Shown: positions 37,907 to 45,408 of the stretch, in pieces | Layout: each line of letters starts with the position of its first letter | Position numbering within the stretch: the first letter of the stretch is position 1 | Source: Solirubrobacteraceae bacterium | Lineage (GTDB): Bacteria > Actinomycetota > Thermoleophilia > Solirubrobacterales > Solirubrobacteraceae | NCBI GenBank assembly: GCA_030447505.1 | Contig: JAUJOT010000003.1 | Span: forward strand, 248,001-312,000 | DNA: 64,000 bases | Direction: 5' to 3' | Made by a program: the position numbers and the translations under genes | The notes under the pieces: model-generated | Databases searched by the model: none | What the model saw: the letters and a program-made list of their open reading frames with translations, nothing else | What the model was told of the DNA's origin: nothing

Positions 37907-38405
37907 GCGGTGCCGACGAGCGTGGAAGGCGAGCGGCAACCGCACCGCGGCGCCACCCTTCGCCGTCGACCGCCGTGGCGATTCGCGCGGCCAGCTGTTC
38001 GAGTTGAAGTTCAGCGCCGCCTCGGGCTGGCTGTGCTCATCGAGGTACGCGCTGCGGCCGTCGCGTACGACGTTCAGCCGCCGATAGAACGGTTTGCGGG
38101 TAAATCTGCGATCTGAGCGCTCAGAGGAGCTCCGTGAGCGATGGGAGGAGGTCGGGCGCAGGCACGGCGGGATCGGAGTTCCGGGGCACCGTGAGGCCGC
38201 CCTCCATGACCCGGCGGAGGATCAGCAGGGCGAGCTGATCGCGGCGATCTTTTTGCGGCGTCGCGTCTCGGTGGCCCGGCTGACGCGGCGGCCTCTCGGA
38301 GCATCGGCCGGCCGGCGACGCGCGACGCGATCTTTCTGCGGCTTTCTACGGGCATCGGCTGCCCGGCCGCTGCCCTTAGGCCTGAGTTTCAGGGGATTCG
38401 GGCGA
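37907..38405. other. Intergenic stretch without a supported gene
   Basis: About 500 bases between the TetR gene and tRNA-Ile. All six frames were considered. The only protein-like passage is on the minus strand near 37960-38110 (FTRKPFYRRLNVVRDGRSAY and following residues), lacking a start and a recognisable family; it could be a gene remnant. CTGAGTTTCAG near 38383 is a small inverted repeat just downstream of the tRNA 3' end. No promoter or terminator is convincing. Confidence 0.5.
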
Positions 38406-38479
<74 letters not shown>

Positions 38480-38506
38480 GTGACGGCCGTCGAGTCTAGC
38501 GGCACC

Positions 38507-39391
38507 TCACGCCACGGCGCGACGGCGCAGCCGGCGGGCGAGGGCGAGCGCCTCGTCGGGATCGTCGAAGGCGAGCTCGACGCGGTAGCCGCTGCCGCGC
38601 GACCTGACCGTGACGTCGACACCGAGTGCGCCGCCGAGTGCGTCCGCGATCTGCTCGGCCGCGGCCTGCTGGTCGGCGTGCAGCGCCGGCGCCGGCTTTG
38701 CCTTCGAGGCGGCGGCGGGCGCGTTGGCGGCGCGGGCGCGTCCCTCGAGCACGCGCACCGACCAGCCCTCGGCGGCGGCCGAGTGCGCCAGCCGCCGACG
38801 CTCGCCGTGGTCGGTCGCGAGCAGCAGCGCGCGGCCGTGCCCTCTCGACAGCTCGCCCCGCTCGAGCAGGTCGAGCGCCTCGTCGGGCAGGTCGAGCAGG
38901 CGCAGGAGGTTCGTGACCGAAACGCGGCTGCGGCCGACGCGCAGCCCGACCGACTCGCGGGTGAGGCCGAGCTCCTCAACGAGCGCGGCGCAGGCGCGCG
39001 CCTCCTCGACCGGGTTGAGGTCCTCGCGGGCCATGTTCTCGATCAGCGCGGCCTCGAGCGCCTCTGCGTCGTCGCGGTCGCGCACGAGCGCGGGCACGCT
39101 CTGCAGGCCCGCGATCCGCGCCGCGCGCCAGCGCCGCTCGCCGGCAACCAGCTCGTAGGTGCCGCCCGCGACCGGGCGGACGAGGACCGGCTGCAGGACG
39201 CCGCGCTCGCGCAGCGAGCCGGCGAGCGCCTCGAGCGCCGCCTCGTCGAAGGACCGCCGCGGCTGCTTGCGGTTGGGGACGATCAGCTCGACCGGCAGCA
39301 TCCGCAGGTCGTCGCCGGCGTCGGCCGGGACGCCGGACACCGAGAGGATCGCGGCCAGCCCGCGGCCCATCCCGCGCGCGGGGCCGCTCAT
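38507..39391 (-). CDS. parB: Chromosome partitioning protein ParB (Spo0J)
   Basis: 294-residue ParB. MGRGLAAIL near the start is the ParA-stimulating peptide. The CTPase domain has IVPNRKQPRRSFDEAALEAL, the C-motif GTYELVAGERRWRAARIAG and ALIENMAREDLNPVEEA. The HTH for parS follows (SVGLRVGRSRVSVTNLLRLL), then a variable linker and a short dimerisation domain (YRVELAFDDPDEALALARRL). ATG at 39391 has GGAGG nine bases upstream and was preferred over 39418. parA is 55 bases upstream. No canonical 16-bp parS was seen in the window. Confidence 0.96.
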   Translation of the reverse strand: MSGPARGMGRGLAAILSVSGVPADAGDDLRMLPVELIVPNRKQPRRSFDEAALEALAGSLRERGVLQPVLVRPVAGGTYELVAGERRWRAARIAGLQSVPALVRDRDDAEALEAALIENMAREDLNPVEEARACAALVEELGLTRESVGLRVGRSRVSVTNLLRLLDLPDEALDLLERGELSRGHGRALLLATDHGERRRLAHSAAAEGWSVRVLEGRARAANAPAAASKAKPAPALHADQQAAAEQIADALGGALGVDVTVRSRGSGYRVELAFDDPDEALALARRLRRRAVA

Positions 39392-39446
39392 CGCGGGCAC
39401 CTCCGTTCGTCTTCGCACCGCGGCCCAGACGAGCGGTCGCGCGCTG

Positions 39447-40214
39447 TCATCTGCGCGCCCCCGCCCGCACGACCTCCTTGGCCAGCTCGAAGTACGCCTC
39501 CGCGCCGGCGCAGTGCGGGTCGTGGTGCGTGACCGGGCGGCCGTAGCTCGGAGCCTCGCTGACGCGCACGTTGCGTGGGATCACCGTGTCGAAGACGAGC
39601 GACGGAAAGTGCTCGCGCACCTCGCGCTCGACGTCGCGCGCAAGACGCGTTCGGCCGTCGTGCATCGTCAGCAGCATGCCGGCGACCGTCAGTCGCGGGT
39701 TGAGCTCGCGCTGGATCAGCGCGAGCGTGTCGAGCAGGCCGGCGAGCCCCTCGAGCGCGAAGTACTCCGTCTGCACCGGGACGATCACGCGATCGGCCGC
39801 CACGAGCGCGTTGACGGTCAGCGGGCCGAGCGACGGCGGGCAGTCCAGCAGGATGTAGTCGAACACGTCACGCGCGCCGGCCAGAGCCTCGCGCAGGCGC
39901 GTCTCGGAGCCCGGCTCGCGCGGCAGCTCCGTGTTCGCCGCGGCCAGGTCGGGGTGCGCGGGCACGAGCTTGAGGCGCTCGATCGCCGTCGGCGACAGCG
40001 CATCGTCAAACGCGCAGCGCCCCGCAAGGACGTCGTAGACGTTCGGCTCGGTGTCCTTCGCGAGGCCGAGGCCGAGCGTGGCGTTGGCCTGTGGGTCGAT
40101 GTCGACGAGCAGCGTCGCGAAGCCCGCCTCGGCGATGCAGGCCGCGACGTTGACCGCGGTCGTCGTCTTGCCGACTCCGCCCTTCTGGTTGGCGATCGCG
40201 TAGACGGTGCCCAT
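39447..40214 (-). CDS. parA: Chromosome partitioning ATPase ParA (Soj)
   Basis: 255-residue deviant-Walker ATPase. P-loop NQKGGVGKTTTAVN (signature Lys11, Lys16), Walker A-prime VDIDPQANATLGLG and Walker B ILLDCPPSLGPLT are intact. It binds DNA nonspecifically and moves the ParB-parS complex. Start ATG at 40214; the frame continues upstream into rsmG antisense-free DNA but has no ParA character. Position between rsmG and parB in an origin-proximal array is the classical order. Confidence 0.97.
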   Translation of the reverse strand: MGTVYAIANQKGGVGKTTTAVNVAACIAEAGFATLLVDIDPQANATLGLGLAKDTEPNVYDVLAGRCAFDDALSPTAIERLKLVPAHPDLAAANTELPREPGSETRLREALAGARDVFDYILLDCPPSLGPLTVNALVAADRVIVPVQTEYFALEGLAGLLDTLALIQRELNPRLTVAGMLLTMHDGRTRLARDVEREVREHFPSLVFDTVIPRNVRVSEAPSYGRPVTHHDPHCAGAEAYFELAKEVVRAGARR

Positions 40215-40285
40215 CGGCGACCAAAGGTAGCGGGCAGAACGGTCGGAGCGGTGATCGTTCGGCGGCGAAGCCTCGATCCTTGCGC

Positions 40286-40993
40286 TCAGGTCGAGGCTCG
40301 TAGCGGTCGCTTGCGGGCCATTCCCGGTCGTCGCGGAAAGCGCTTCGGTGTGCAACCGACCTTGACGTAGAGGTGCAGGTGAAGACGTTCGGCTCCCGGC
40401 CAAGGCGTCACGGGGCGCACTTCGGCGACTTCGAGCGCCGTTGCCGCAGCGGCCGCCGCGCCGTCGGCCTCCTCGCGGTCGTCGCGCTTCCCCTTCCAGG
40501 CGAGCAGCACGCCGTGCTCGGCGAGCAGCGGCGCCGCGTACTCGACGAGCACCGGTAGCGGTGCGAGCGCTCGCGCCGTCACGAGATCGCGGGTTCCGAG
40601 GCCGGCCGTCCAGCACTCGGCGCGCTGCGCGATGACCTCGACGTTCGTGAGCGCCATCTCCCGCGCCGCGCGCGCCAGGAACTCGCATTTGCGCTGGTTC
40701 GCCTCGACGAGCGCCACCTCCGCGTCCGGCCGCGCAGCGGCCAGCACGAGGCCGGGGAAGCCTGCGCCGGAACCGAGGTCGGCGATCCGGCGCGCGCCGC
40801 GGACCGGCGCGAGCTCGAGCGCCACGAGCGCATCGGCGATGTGCGCGTCAACTGCCGTGGCGGGATCGCGGACGGCGGTTGGCGCCGTCGGATCAGCGCA
40901 GACGAGCGTGAGCAGCCGCCCGAGCGCAGGCGCTGCCGCGGGCGGCAACTCGTACTGCGCCGCGAGCTGCTGCAGGCGCCGGGCGGCGCTCAT
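40286..40993 (-). CDS. rsmG: 16S rRNA (guanine527-N7)-methyltransferase
   Basis: 235-residue SAM-dependent methyltransferase. The SAM loop is RRIADLGSGAGFPGLVLA, followed by VALVEANQRKCEFLARAARE and VIAQRAECW, all characteristic of RsmG/GidB. The ATG overlaps the stop of the LAGLIDADG-like gene (ATGA), which places that gene in the same translationally coupled operon. The carboxy-terminal 20 residues (PKRFPRRPGMARKRPL) are basic, as usual. It methylates G527 in the decoding region; loss gives low-level streptomycin resistance in other bacteria. Confidence 0.96.
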   Translation of the reverse strand: MSAARRLQQLAAQYELPPAAAPALGRLLTLVCADPTAPTAVRDPATAVDAHIADALVALELAPVRGARRIADLGSGAGFPGLVLAAARPDAEVALVEANQRKCEFLARAAREMALTNVEVIAQRAECWTAGLGTRDLVTARALAPLPVLVEYAAPLLAEHGVLLAWKGKRDDREEADGAAAAAATALEVAEVRPVTPWPGAERLHLHLYVKVGCTPKRFPRRPGMARKRPLRAST

Positions 40994-41346
40994 CGCTCAC
41001 CGCGCGCCCTCACCCGCGCGATGTACGGCGCGTAGCGCTCACGCAGCTCGGCCAGCCGGGCCGCGGCATGGGCGTCGAGCTCCGGAACGACAAGTTCGTC
41101 GAGCACCGGCAGGACGTCCTCGACCAGCGCCGGCCCGCGGGCGACCCACTGAAAGTACGAGCGATCTCCGTGCTGATAGGGCCCGTACAGGCGCGAGCGC
41201 GGAAAGCGGGCGACGAGCCAGCGCATCAACGACTCGTGGCGGACGTGCTTGCGCAGGATGATGTGCGGCTGCTTGCCATCACCACCGAAGGAGCCCTCGC
41301 TGATGAGGATTCCCGCCACCAGTCCCCGCTCGACCTCGGTCAGCAC
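40990..41346 (-). CDS. Small LAGLIDADG-type endonuclease-like protein
   Basis: 118-residue protein with a single LAGLIDADG-like motif, GLVAGILISEGSFGG (acidic residue retained as Glu in SEG). Family-like beta and basic residues follow (HIILRKHVRHESLMRWLVAR, then GPYQHGDRSYFQWVA). Single-motif proteins act as homodimers in characterised homing endonucleases; WhiA-like regulators also use this fold. GTG at 41346 directly precedes the fold and was chosen; a longer frame reads into jag as shadow. It overlaps rsmG (ATGA) and is embedded in a housekeeping operon, so a domesticated role is as likely as mobility. No HTH is visible. Confidence 0.7.
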   Translation of the reverse strand: MLTEVERGLVAGILISEGSFGGDGKQPHIILRKHVRHESLMRWLVARFPRSRLYGPYQHGDRSYFQWVARGPALVEDVLPVLDELVVPELDAHAAARLAELRERYAPYIARVRARGER

Positions 41347-41356
41347 GGGCGAAAGT

Positions 41357-41383
41357 GTTTCACGGGGGAGAAAAACGTGAAAC
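41357..41383 (-). promoter_or_regulatory. Inverted repeat with parS-like half sites
   Basis: GTTTCACG (41357-41364) and CGTGAAAC (41376-41383) form a perfect 8-bp inverted repeat around an 11-base spacer. Each arm equals a half of the ParB site TGTTTCACGTGAAACA, but the spacer makes it non-canonical. In RNA it would form a hairpin in the leader just before the GTG of the LAGLIDADG-like gene. Either a split ParB-like site or an RNA regulatory hairpin is possible. Confidence 0.55.
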
Positions 41384-41400
41384 GTCGGTGCCCGTGGGGA

Positions 41401-41435
41401 GGGGCCTTTCGACGGCTGAGGCTGCGAAAGGCCCC
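41401..41435 (-). terminator. Strong hairpin between jag and the LAGLIDADG-like gene
   Basis: GGGGCCTTTCG (41401-41411) pairs perfectly with CGAAAGGCCCC (41425-41435) around a 13-base loop, in the 113-base gap after jag. On the minus strand no U-tract follows directly (the next U-run is in the second hairpin 25 bases on), so this may be an attenuator, processing site or weak terminator rather than a classical intrinsic terminator. Confidence 0.5.
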
Positions 41436-41459
41436 TTACCCCCGCGGCGGGAGCGACCG

Positions 41460-41918
41460 CTAGGCCGCGAGCGGTGCGACGACGAGGTGGCGGTCGGGCT
41501 CGTCGCCCTCCGAGTACGTCTGGACCCCACCATGCTCGCGCAGGTACTCGTGCACGAGCCGCCGCTCGCTCGCGGTCATCGCGTCGAGCGCCACCGGTCG
41601 GCCCTGGCGCAGCGCATCCTCGGCGGCGCGGTCGGCCTGCCGGCGCAGGATCCCCTCGCGTCGCTCGCGGTAGCCCTCGGCGTCCACGACGATCCGCCGG
41701 CCGTGCTCCGAGCGCGCGCCCGACACGCGCTGTGCCAGGTGCTGGACCGCGTCGATCGTCTGCCCGTGGCGCCCGATGAAGAGCCCCAGATCCTCGCCGT
41801 GGACCGTACCCGTGCAGGTCTCGCCATCGTCCGTGATCTCGACGGCCGCATCGAGGCCGAGCGCGGCGACGACCCGCTCGAGCAGCTCCTCGACCGCCTT
41901 GCCGGGGTCCTCGCTCAT
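41460..41918 (-). CDS. jag: KH-R3H RNA-binding protein Jag/KhpB
   Basis: 152-residue RNA-binding protein. The KH-II domain contains GEDLGLFIGRHGQTIDAVQH, and the R3H domain ends SERRLVHEYLREHGGVQTYS followed by EGDEPDRHLVV. The amino-terminal Jag-N domain found in Firmicutes is absent, as in other Actinobacteria. It is cotranscribed with yidC (the ends touch at 41918). In streptococci KhpB/EloR controls cell elongation; here the role is inferred only from conservation of context. Confidence 0.94.
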   Translation of the reverse strand: MSEDPGKAVEELLERVVAALGLDAAVEITDDGETCTGTVHGEDLGLFIGRHGQTIDAVQHLAQRVSGARSEHGRRIVVDAEGYRERREGILRRQADRAAEDALRQGRPVALDAMTASERRLVHEYLREHGGVQTYSEGDEPDRHLVVAPLAA

Positions 41919-42844
41919 CAGCGCCTGCGGCCCGACCGCTTCTTCTTCTTGCGCGGTGGGCGTGGCGGCGGCCCGCCCGGTGCCGGCTTCGCGGTCGCCG
42001 TGGCGGGCTCCTTCGGCGCTGCGACACCCTGCAGCTTCGCGAGCAACCCGCCTCCCTCGTCGCCCTTGCCGTCGGCGCCGGCCAGCTTCAGCGGCACGAT
42101 CGGTCCGAGCTTCTTGCGGATGACGTAGCCCTGCCCGACGGTCCAGAGGTTCGTCGTGATCCAGTACACGAGCAGGCCGGCAGGAAAGTCGTAGAGCAGG
42201 ATGAAGATCGCGAAGACGAGCGGTAGCCCGTACATGAGCATCTGCTGGTTGCGATCGGGCGACGACGGCGTCAGCAGCGTCGACAGCAGCTGCGATCCGA
42301 CGTAGAGGATCATCAGGGCCGCCAGCACCCAGCCCGTGGCCCCCGCCGTCAGGTCGGGGATGAACAGAAACTGCTCGGCGCCGCCGCTGCCGGGGACCTC
42401 ACCGCAGGGCGGCGGCGTCACGCCGGCCCTCGCCGTCAGTCCGGCCGCCGCCGCCGCCTCGCCGCAGATGTCCTCGCGCAGGTCTCTCTGCAGCAGGTAG
42501 AAGAGTCCGATGAAGAACGGGAACTGCGCGAGCAGCGGCAGACACGACGCGAAGGGGTTGATCTTGTTCTCCGCGTAGAACTTCATGATCTCCTGCTGCT
42601 GGCGCTGCTTGTCGTCCTTGTACTTCGCCTGCAGCTCCTTGAGCTTCGGCGCGACGACGGCCATCGCGCGCATCGACTTGAACTGCTTGACCGTCAGCGG
42701 CGCCATCGCGGCGCGCACGAGGACGGTCAGCAGCACGATCGACATGCCCCAGCCGACGCCGAGGGTGTCGTGGATGAACACGAGGATCGGCTCGAGCACG
42801 TCGACCAGGAACTCGACGGGCGCGATGAGGGCGAGATCGGTCAT
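41918..42844 (-). CDS. yidC: Membrane protein insertase YidC/Oxa1
   Basis: 308-residue YidC of the short Gram-positive type without a large periplasmic domain. Hydrophobic segments: VGWGMSIVLLTVLVRAAMAP with the groove arginine, FASCLPLLAQFPFFIGLFYL, and LPLVFAIFILLYDFPAGLLV. A coiled cytoplasmic hairpin (KELQAKYKDDKQRQQQEIMK) is conserved. An unusual insertion of roughly 30 residues with two cysteines (EDICGEAAAAAGL to PPPCGEVPGSGG) occupies an extracytoplasmic loop. The basic tail (PPRKKKKRSGRRR) probably contacts the ribosome. Four bases separate it from yidD. Confidence 0.95.
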   Translation of the reverse strand: MTDLALIAPVEFLVDVLEPILVFIHDTLGVGWGMSIVLLTVLVRAAMAPLTVKQFKSMRAMAVVAPKLKELQAKYKDDKQRQQQEIMKFYAENKINPFASCLPLLAQFPFFIGLFYLLQRDLREDICGEAAAAAGLTARAGVTPPPCGEVPGSGGAEQFLFIPDLTAGATGWVLAALMILYVGSQLLSTLLTPSSPDRNQQMLMYGLPLVFAIFILLYDFPAGLLVYWITTNLWTVGQGYVIRKKLGPIVPLKLAGADGKGDEGGGLLAKLQGVAAPKEPATATAKPAPGGPPPRPPRKKKKRSGRRR

Positions 42845-42848
42845 GGGA

Positions 42849-43103
42849 TCAGCGAGAGCGCGGGGGCGTGGCGAACAGGCGCTGGGCGTCGACCGGGTCG
42901 TATCCCCCGTGGCTGAACGGGTTGCAGCGCAGCACGCGCCACGTCGCCAGCACCAGCCCGCGAAGTATGCCGAACTGCGACAGCGCGGCGAGCGCGTACG
43001 CCGAGCACGTCGGCTCGTACTTGCAGCGGCGCGGCAGCGCCGGCGAGATCACGCGCCGGTACAGCACGATCGGCGCCTGCGCGGCGCGCACTGCCGCCCT
43101 CAC
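42849..43103 (-). CDS. yidD: Membrane protein insertion efficiency factor YidD
   Basis: 84-residue Yid[21 protein letters not shown] followed by [18 protein letters not shown], then [17 protein letters not shown]. The three conserved cysteines are present. It assists YidC-dependent insertion. GTG start overlaps the rnpA stop by four bases, giving the standard rpmH-rnpA-yidD-yidC-jag order. Confidence 0.95.
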   Translation of the reverse strand: MRAAVRAAQAPIVLYRRVISPALPRRCKYEPTCSAYALAALSQFGILRGLVLATWRVLRCNPFSHGGYDPVDAQRLFATPPRSR

Positions 43104-43489
43104 GCGCGCCCCGCCTGCTCGAGCAGCTCGCGCAGCGCGCCGCGGATCCCCTCCAGGCCCTCGCGCTCGGCCAACTCGCGTGCGGCCGGGCGCGCGACCA
43201 CGACCACGTCGTGGCCCGCGGGGACGACCTGCGCCTCGGCGTCGAAGGCCTCGCGCAGCAGGCGCTTGACGTGGTTTCGCTCGACGGCTCCGCCGACCTT
43301 GCGCGACACCGACAGTCCCAGCCGGGCACCTTGATCGGAGTCGGCGCCGCGCGGGAAGGCGTAGACGACGAAGTGGCGGTTGCCGTGCGAGCGCCCCTGG
43401 CGATAGGCGCGCTCGAACTCGGCGCTGCGCGACAGCCGCCTGCGGCGCGGTCGGCGCGGGCTTCGAATGTGCGGCGTCGGCTCGTCCAC
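43100..43489 (-). CDS. rnpA: Ribonuclease P protein component
   Basis: 129-residue RNase P protein, cofactor of the RNA that trims tRNA 5' ends. The RNR signature region is [17 protein letters not shown], and the amino-terminal [20 protein letters not shown] is typical. GTG at 43489. A basic amino-terminal extension of about 18 residues ([16 protein letters not shown]) is longer than usual. It is 48 bases downstream of rpmH on the same strand. Confidence 0.94.
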   Translation of the reverse strand: MDEPTPHIRSPRRPRRRRLSRSAEFERAYRQGRSHGNRHFVVYAFPRGADSDQGARLGLSVSRKVGGAVERNHVKRLLREAFDAEAQVVPAGHDVVVVARPAARELAEREGLEGIRGALRELLEQAGRA

Positions 43490-43537
43490 CTCAGAGAGCG
43501 TAGAGCGTCAGGGGGCGCGCTCGGGTGGGGCTGGGCG

Positions 43538-43672
43538 TCAGACGGTGAGCCGCTTGCGGCCCTTGGCGCGGCGACGCTTGAGCGTCACGCGGCCGGCCTT
43601 CGTCTGCATCCGCTGACGGAAGCCGTGGGTGCGTGCGCGCTTGCGCTTCTTGGGCTGATAGGTGCGCTTCAT
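43538..43672 (-). CDS. rpmH: 50S ribosomal protein L34
   Basis: 44-residue L34 found by reading the minus strand: [18 protein letters not shown], then [20 protein letters not shown] and RKRLTV. Every position of the family core (MKRTYQP, HGFR.RM.T..GR..L..RR.KGR..L) is matched. It is the first gene of the leftward origin array, divergent from dnaA, with a -10-like TAGCAT 32 bases upstream. Confidence 0.97.
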   Translation of the reverse strand: MKRTYQPKKRKRARTHGFRQRMQTKAGRVTLKRRRAKGRKRLTV

Positions 43673-43704
43673 GAGGATCGCTCGCCACGACTCGGCGAGC
43701 GCCG

Positions 43705-43710
43705 ATGCTA
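43705..43710 (-). promoter_or_regulatory. Putative -10 element for rpmH operon
   Basis: On the minus strand TAGCAT lies 32 bases before the rpmH ATG. A CGGTTC at 17-base distance or a TTGCGG at 20 bases could be the -35; neither is decisive. Confidence 0.35.
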
Positions 43711-43807
43711 GCGCACGGCGCGCATGCGAACCGCAAGCGGGTCAAGGCGCGCCGGCCGCCCACCACCCGCCGCGCGCGGTTTTTCCCGCGACGAGCGGCC
43801 TCTCCTC

Positions 43808-43845
43808 GCAGCGCTCCGGGAGCGCCCCCGGAGCGCTGCTATATT
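43808..43845 (+). promoter_or_regulatory. 13-bp perfect palindrome abutting a TATATT -10 upstream of dnaA
   Basis: GCAGCGCTCCGGG (43808-43820) is exactly repeated in inverse as CCCGGAGCGCTGC (43827-43839) around AGCGCC, and TATATT (43840-43845) follows at once. Since rpmH and dnaA diverge here, the structure cannot be a terminator for either gene. It is best read as an operator overlapping the -35/spacer region of a dnaA promoter, or a replication-control site. TATATT is one of the few AT-rich hexamers in the 250-base gap. Confidence 0.6.
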
Positions 43846-43923
43846 CGCCGCCGCCCGGGCCGCCGGCTCGGCCCCCTCCGCTATCGCGCCGGACCCCTCC
43901 CGAAGGAGCCGATCACGCCTGCC

Positions 43924-45285
43924 GTGCCCCCGCAACTCGCCCGCGACTGGGCGCTGATCCGCTCACAGTTGCGCGAGGCGGTGCCCGACTCCACGTTCGA
44001 GATCTGGCTTGCGCCGCTGCAGCCGCGCGCCGTCGTCGGTGACACGCTCGTCATTGCGGCGCCCGATGAGATCCGCAGTTGGGTCGCCGACCGCTACGCC
44101 CGCGTCCTGCAGACCTGCGCCGCAACGGTGCTCGGCCCACAGACCGACGTCGACGTCGTGGCGCCCGACGCCGGCGTCGCCGATCGCGCCCGCGCGACTC
44201 CCCCGGCCGGTCCCGCCGGCGACGAGCAAGCCGACCTGCACCCGAAGTTCACCTTCGATCAGTTCGTCATCGGCGACGCCAACCGCTTTGCCCATGCCGC
44301 AGCCCTCGCGGTCGCCGAGCTTCCCGGCCAGGCGTACAACCCGCTCTTCCTGTACGGACCCCCAGGTCTCGGGAAGACCCATCTGCTGCACGCGATCGGA
44401 AACTACGTGCGCGCCCACGGCGGCGGCCTGCGGGTACGCTCGACGACCGCCGAGCGCTTCACCAACGCGTTCGTCGCCGCCGTCCAGACGAAGGGCACCG
44501 ACGACTTCAAGGCGCGCTTCCGCGACACCGACGTCCTGCTGATCGACGACGTCCAGTTCCTGCAGCGCAAGGTGAAGACCGAGGAGGAGTTCTTCCACAC
44601 CTTCAACGCGCTGCACGAGACGGGCAGCCAGCTCGTTCTGACGTGCGACCGCCTGCCTGCCAACATGGCCGCGCTCGAGGAGCGCCTGCTCGAGCGCTTC
44701 CAGGCGGGCCTCGTCGCCGAGCTGCAGCCGCCCGACTTCGCCACGCGACTGGCGATCCTGCGCAAGCGCGTCCACCACGACGCGATCCGGCTGCCCGACG
44801 AGAGCGCGCTGCACGCGATCGCGCACCGCATCACCGCCAACGCGCGCACGCTCGAGGGCGCGCTGATCCGCGTCGTCGCCTACCACTCCCTGACGCGCAG
44901 GCCGATCGACGCGGCGCTCGCCGACGAGGTGCTGGCCGACCTGCTCCCGACCCCGAAGGCGCCCGGCCGACGCGAGCCGCCGACGATCGAGCGCGTCCAG
45001 GAGCTGACCTGCGCGGCCTTCGACGTCAGCCGCGACGAGCTGCTCTCGGCGGCGCGCAGCAGCCGCATCGTCTGGCCGCGGCAGGTCGCGATGTACCTCG
45101 CGCGCGAGAACACCGCCGCCAGCCTCACCGCGATCGGCGAGGCCTTCGGCGGGCGCAACCACACGACGGTCATGTACTCCTGCCGCAAGGCGAGCGAGCG
45201 CCTTGCGGCCGACCCGATCGCACAGGCGCTTGTGCACGAGCTCGAGCGGCGCCTCGCCGAGCCCTCTGATGACCGCACGGCTTGA
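43924..45285 (+). CDS. dnaA: Chromosomal replication initiator protein DnaA
   Basis: 453-residue DnaA. Domain I starts LARDWALIRSQLREAVPDST with FEIWLAPLQPR; domain II is short (about 40 residues). Domain III begins LHPKFTFDQFVIGDANRFAH with Walker A YGPPGLGKTH (Lys151), Walker B LLIDDVQFLQ and arginine finger region LEERLLERFQAGLVAEL. Domain IV carries the DnaA-box signature GGRNHTTVMYSCRK, where Asn replaces the usual Asp of GGRDHTTV. GTG at 43924 was chosen; AAGGAG is 16 bases away, farther than normal, so the leader may be unusual. dnaN follows after 123 bases. Confidence 0.96.
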   Translation: MPPQLARDWALIRSQLREAVPDSTFEIWLAPLQPRAVVGDTLVIAAPDEIRSWVADRYARVLQTCAATVLGPQTDVDVVAPDAGVADRARATPPAGPAGDEQADLHPKFTFDQFVIGDANRFAHAAALAVAELPGQAYNPLFLYGPPGLGKTHLLHAIGNYVRAHGGGLRVRSTTAERFTNAFVAAVQTKGTDDFKARFRDTDVLLIDDVQFLQRKVKTEEEFFHTFNALHETGSQLVLTCDRLPANMAALEERLLERFQAGLVAELQPPDFATRLAILRKRVHHDAIRLPDESALHAIAHRITANARTLEGALIRVVAYHSLTRRPIDAALADEVLADLLPTPKAPGRREPPTIERVQELTCAAFDVSRDELLSAARSSRIVWPRQVAMYLARENTAASLTAIGEAFGGRNHTTVMYSCRKASERLAADPIAQALVHELERRLAEPSDDRTA

Positions 45286-45408
45286 CACACTCTGCACAGT
45301 CCTGCCCGCGCCGGCGTCGCCGTGGCGCCCGCGTCGTGCGCGCCTCCCGTACGTTGTGAACATCTCCACACGCTCTATGACTCCAATCTCATCTTCGAGG
45401 TCGTCATC
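45286..45408 (+). other. dnaA-dnaN intergenic gap, weak DnaA-box-like words
   Basis: This 123-base gap, where many Actinobacteria carry oriC, holds only degenerate box-like words: TTGTGAACA (45354-45362) and ATCTCCACA (45362-45370) each match 7 of 9 positions of TTRTCCACA. There is no AT-rich unwinding element. It is too short and too poor in boxes to call an origin with confidence. Confidence 0.3.

Noticed and set aside
43705-43923. Amino-terminal extension of DnaA from an upstream ATG
   Set aside because: Adds an Arg/Pro-rich segment unlike domain I and would translate through the palindrome and -10; GTG 43924 gives the normal start.
45354-45370. Pair of DnaA-box-like words
   Set aside because: Only 7/9 matches each and overlapping by one base; recorded as weak evidence, not called as boxes.
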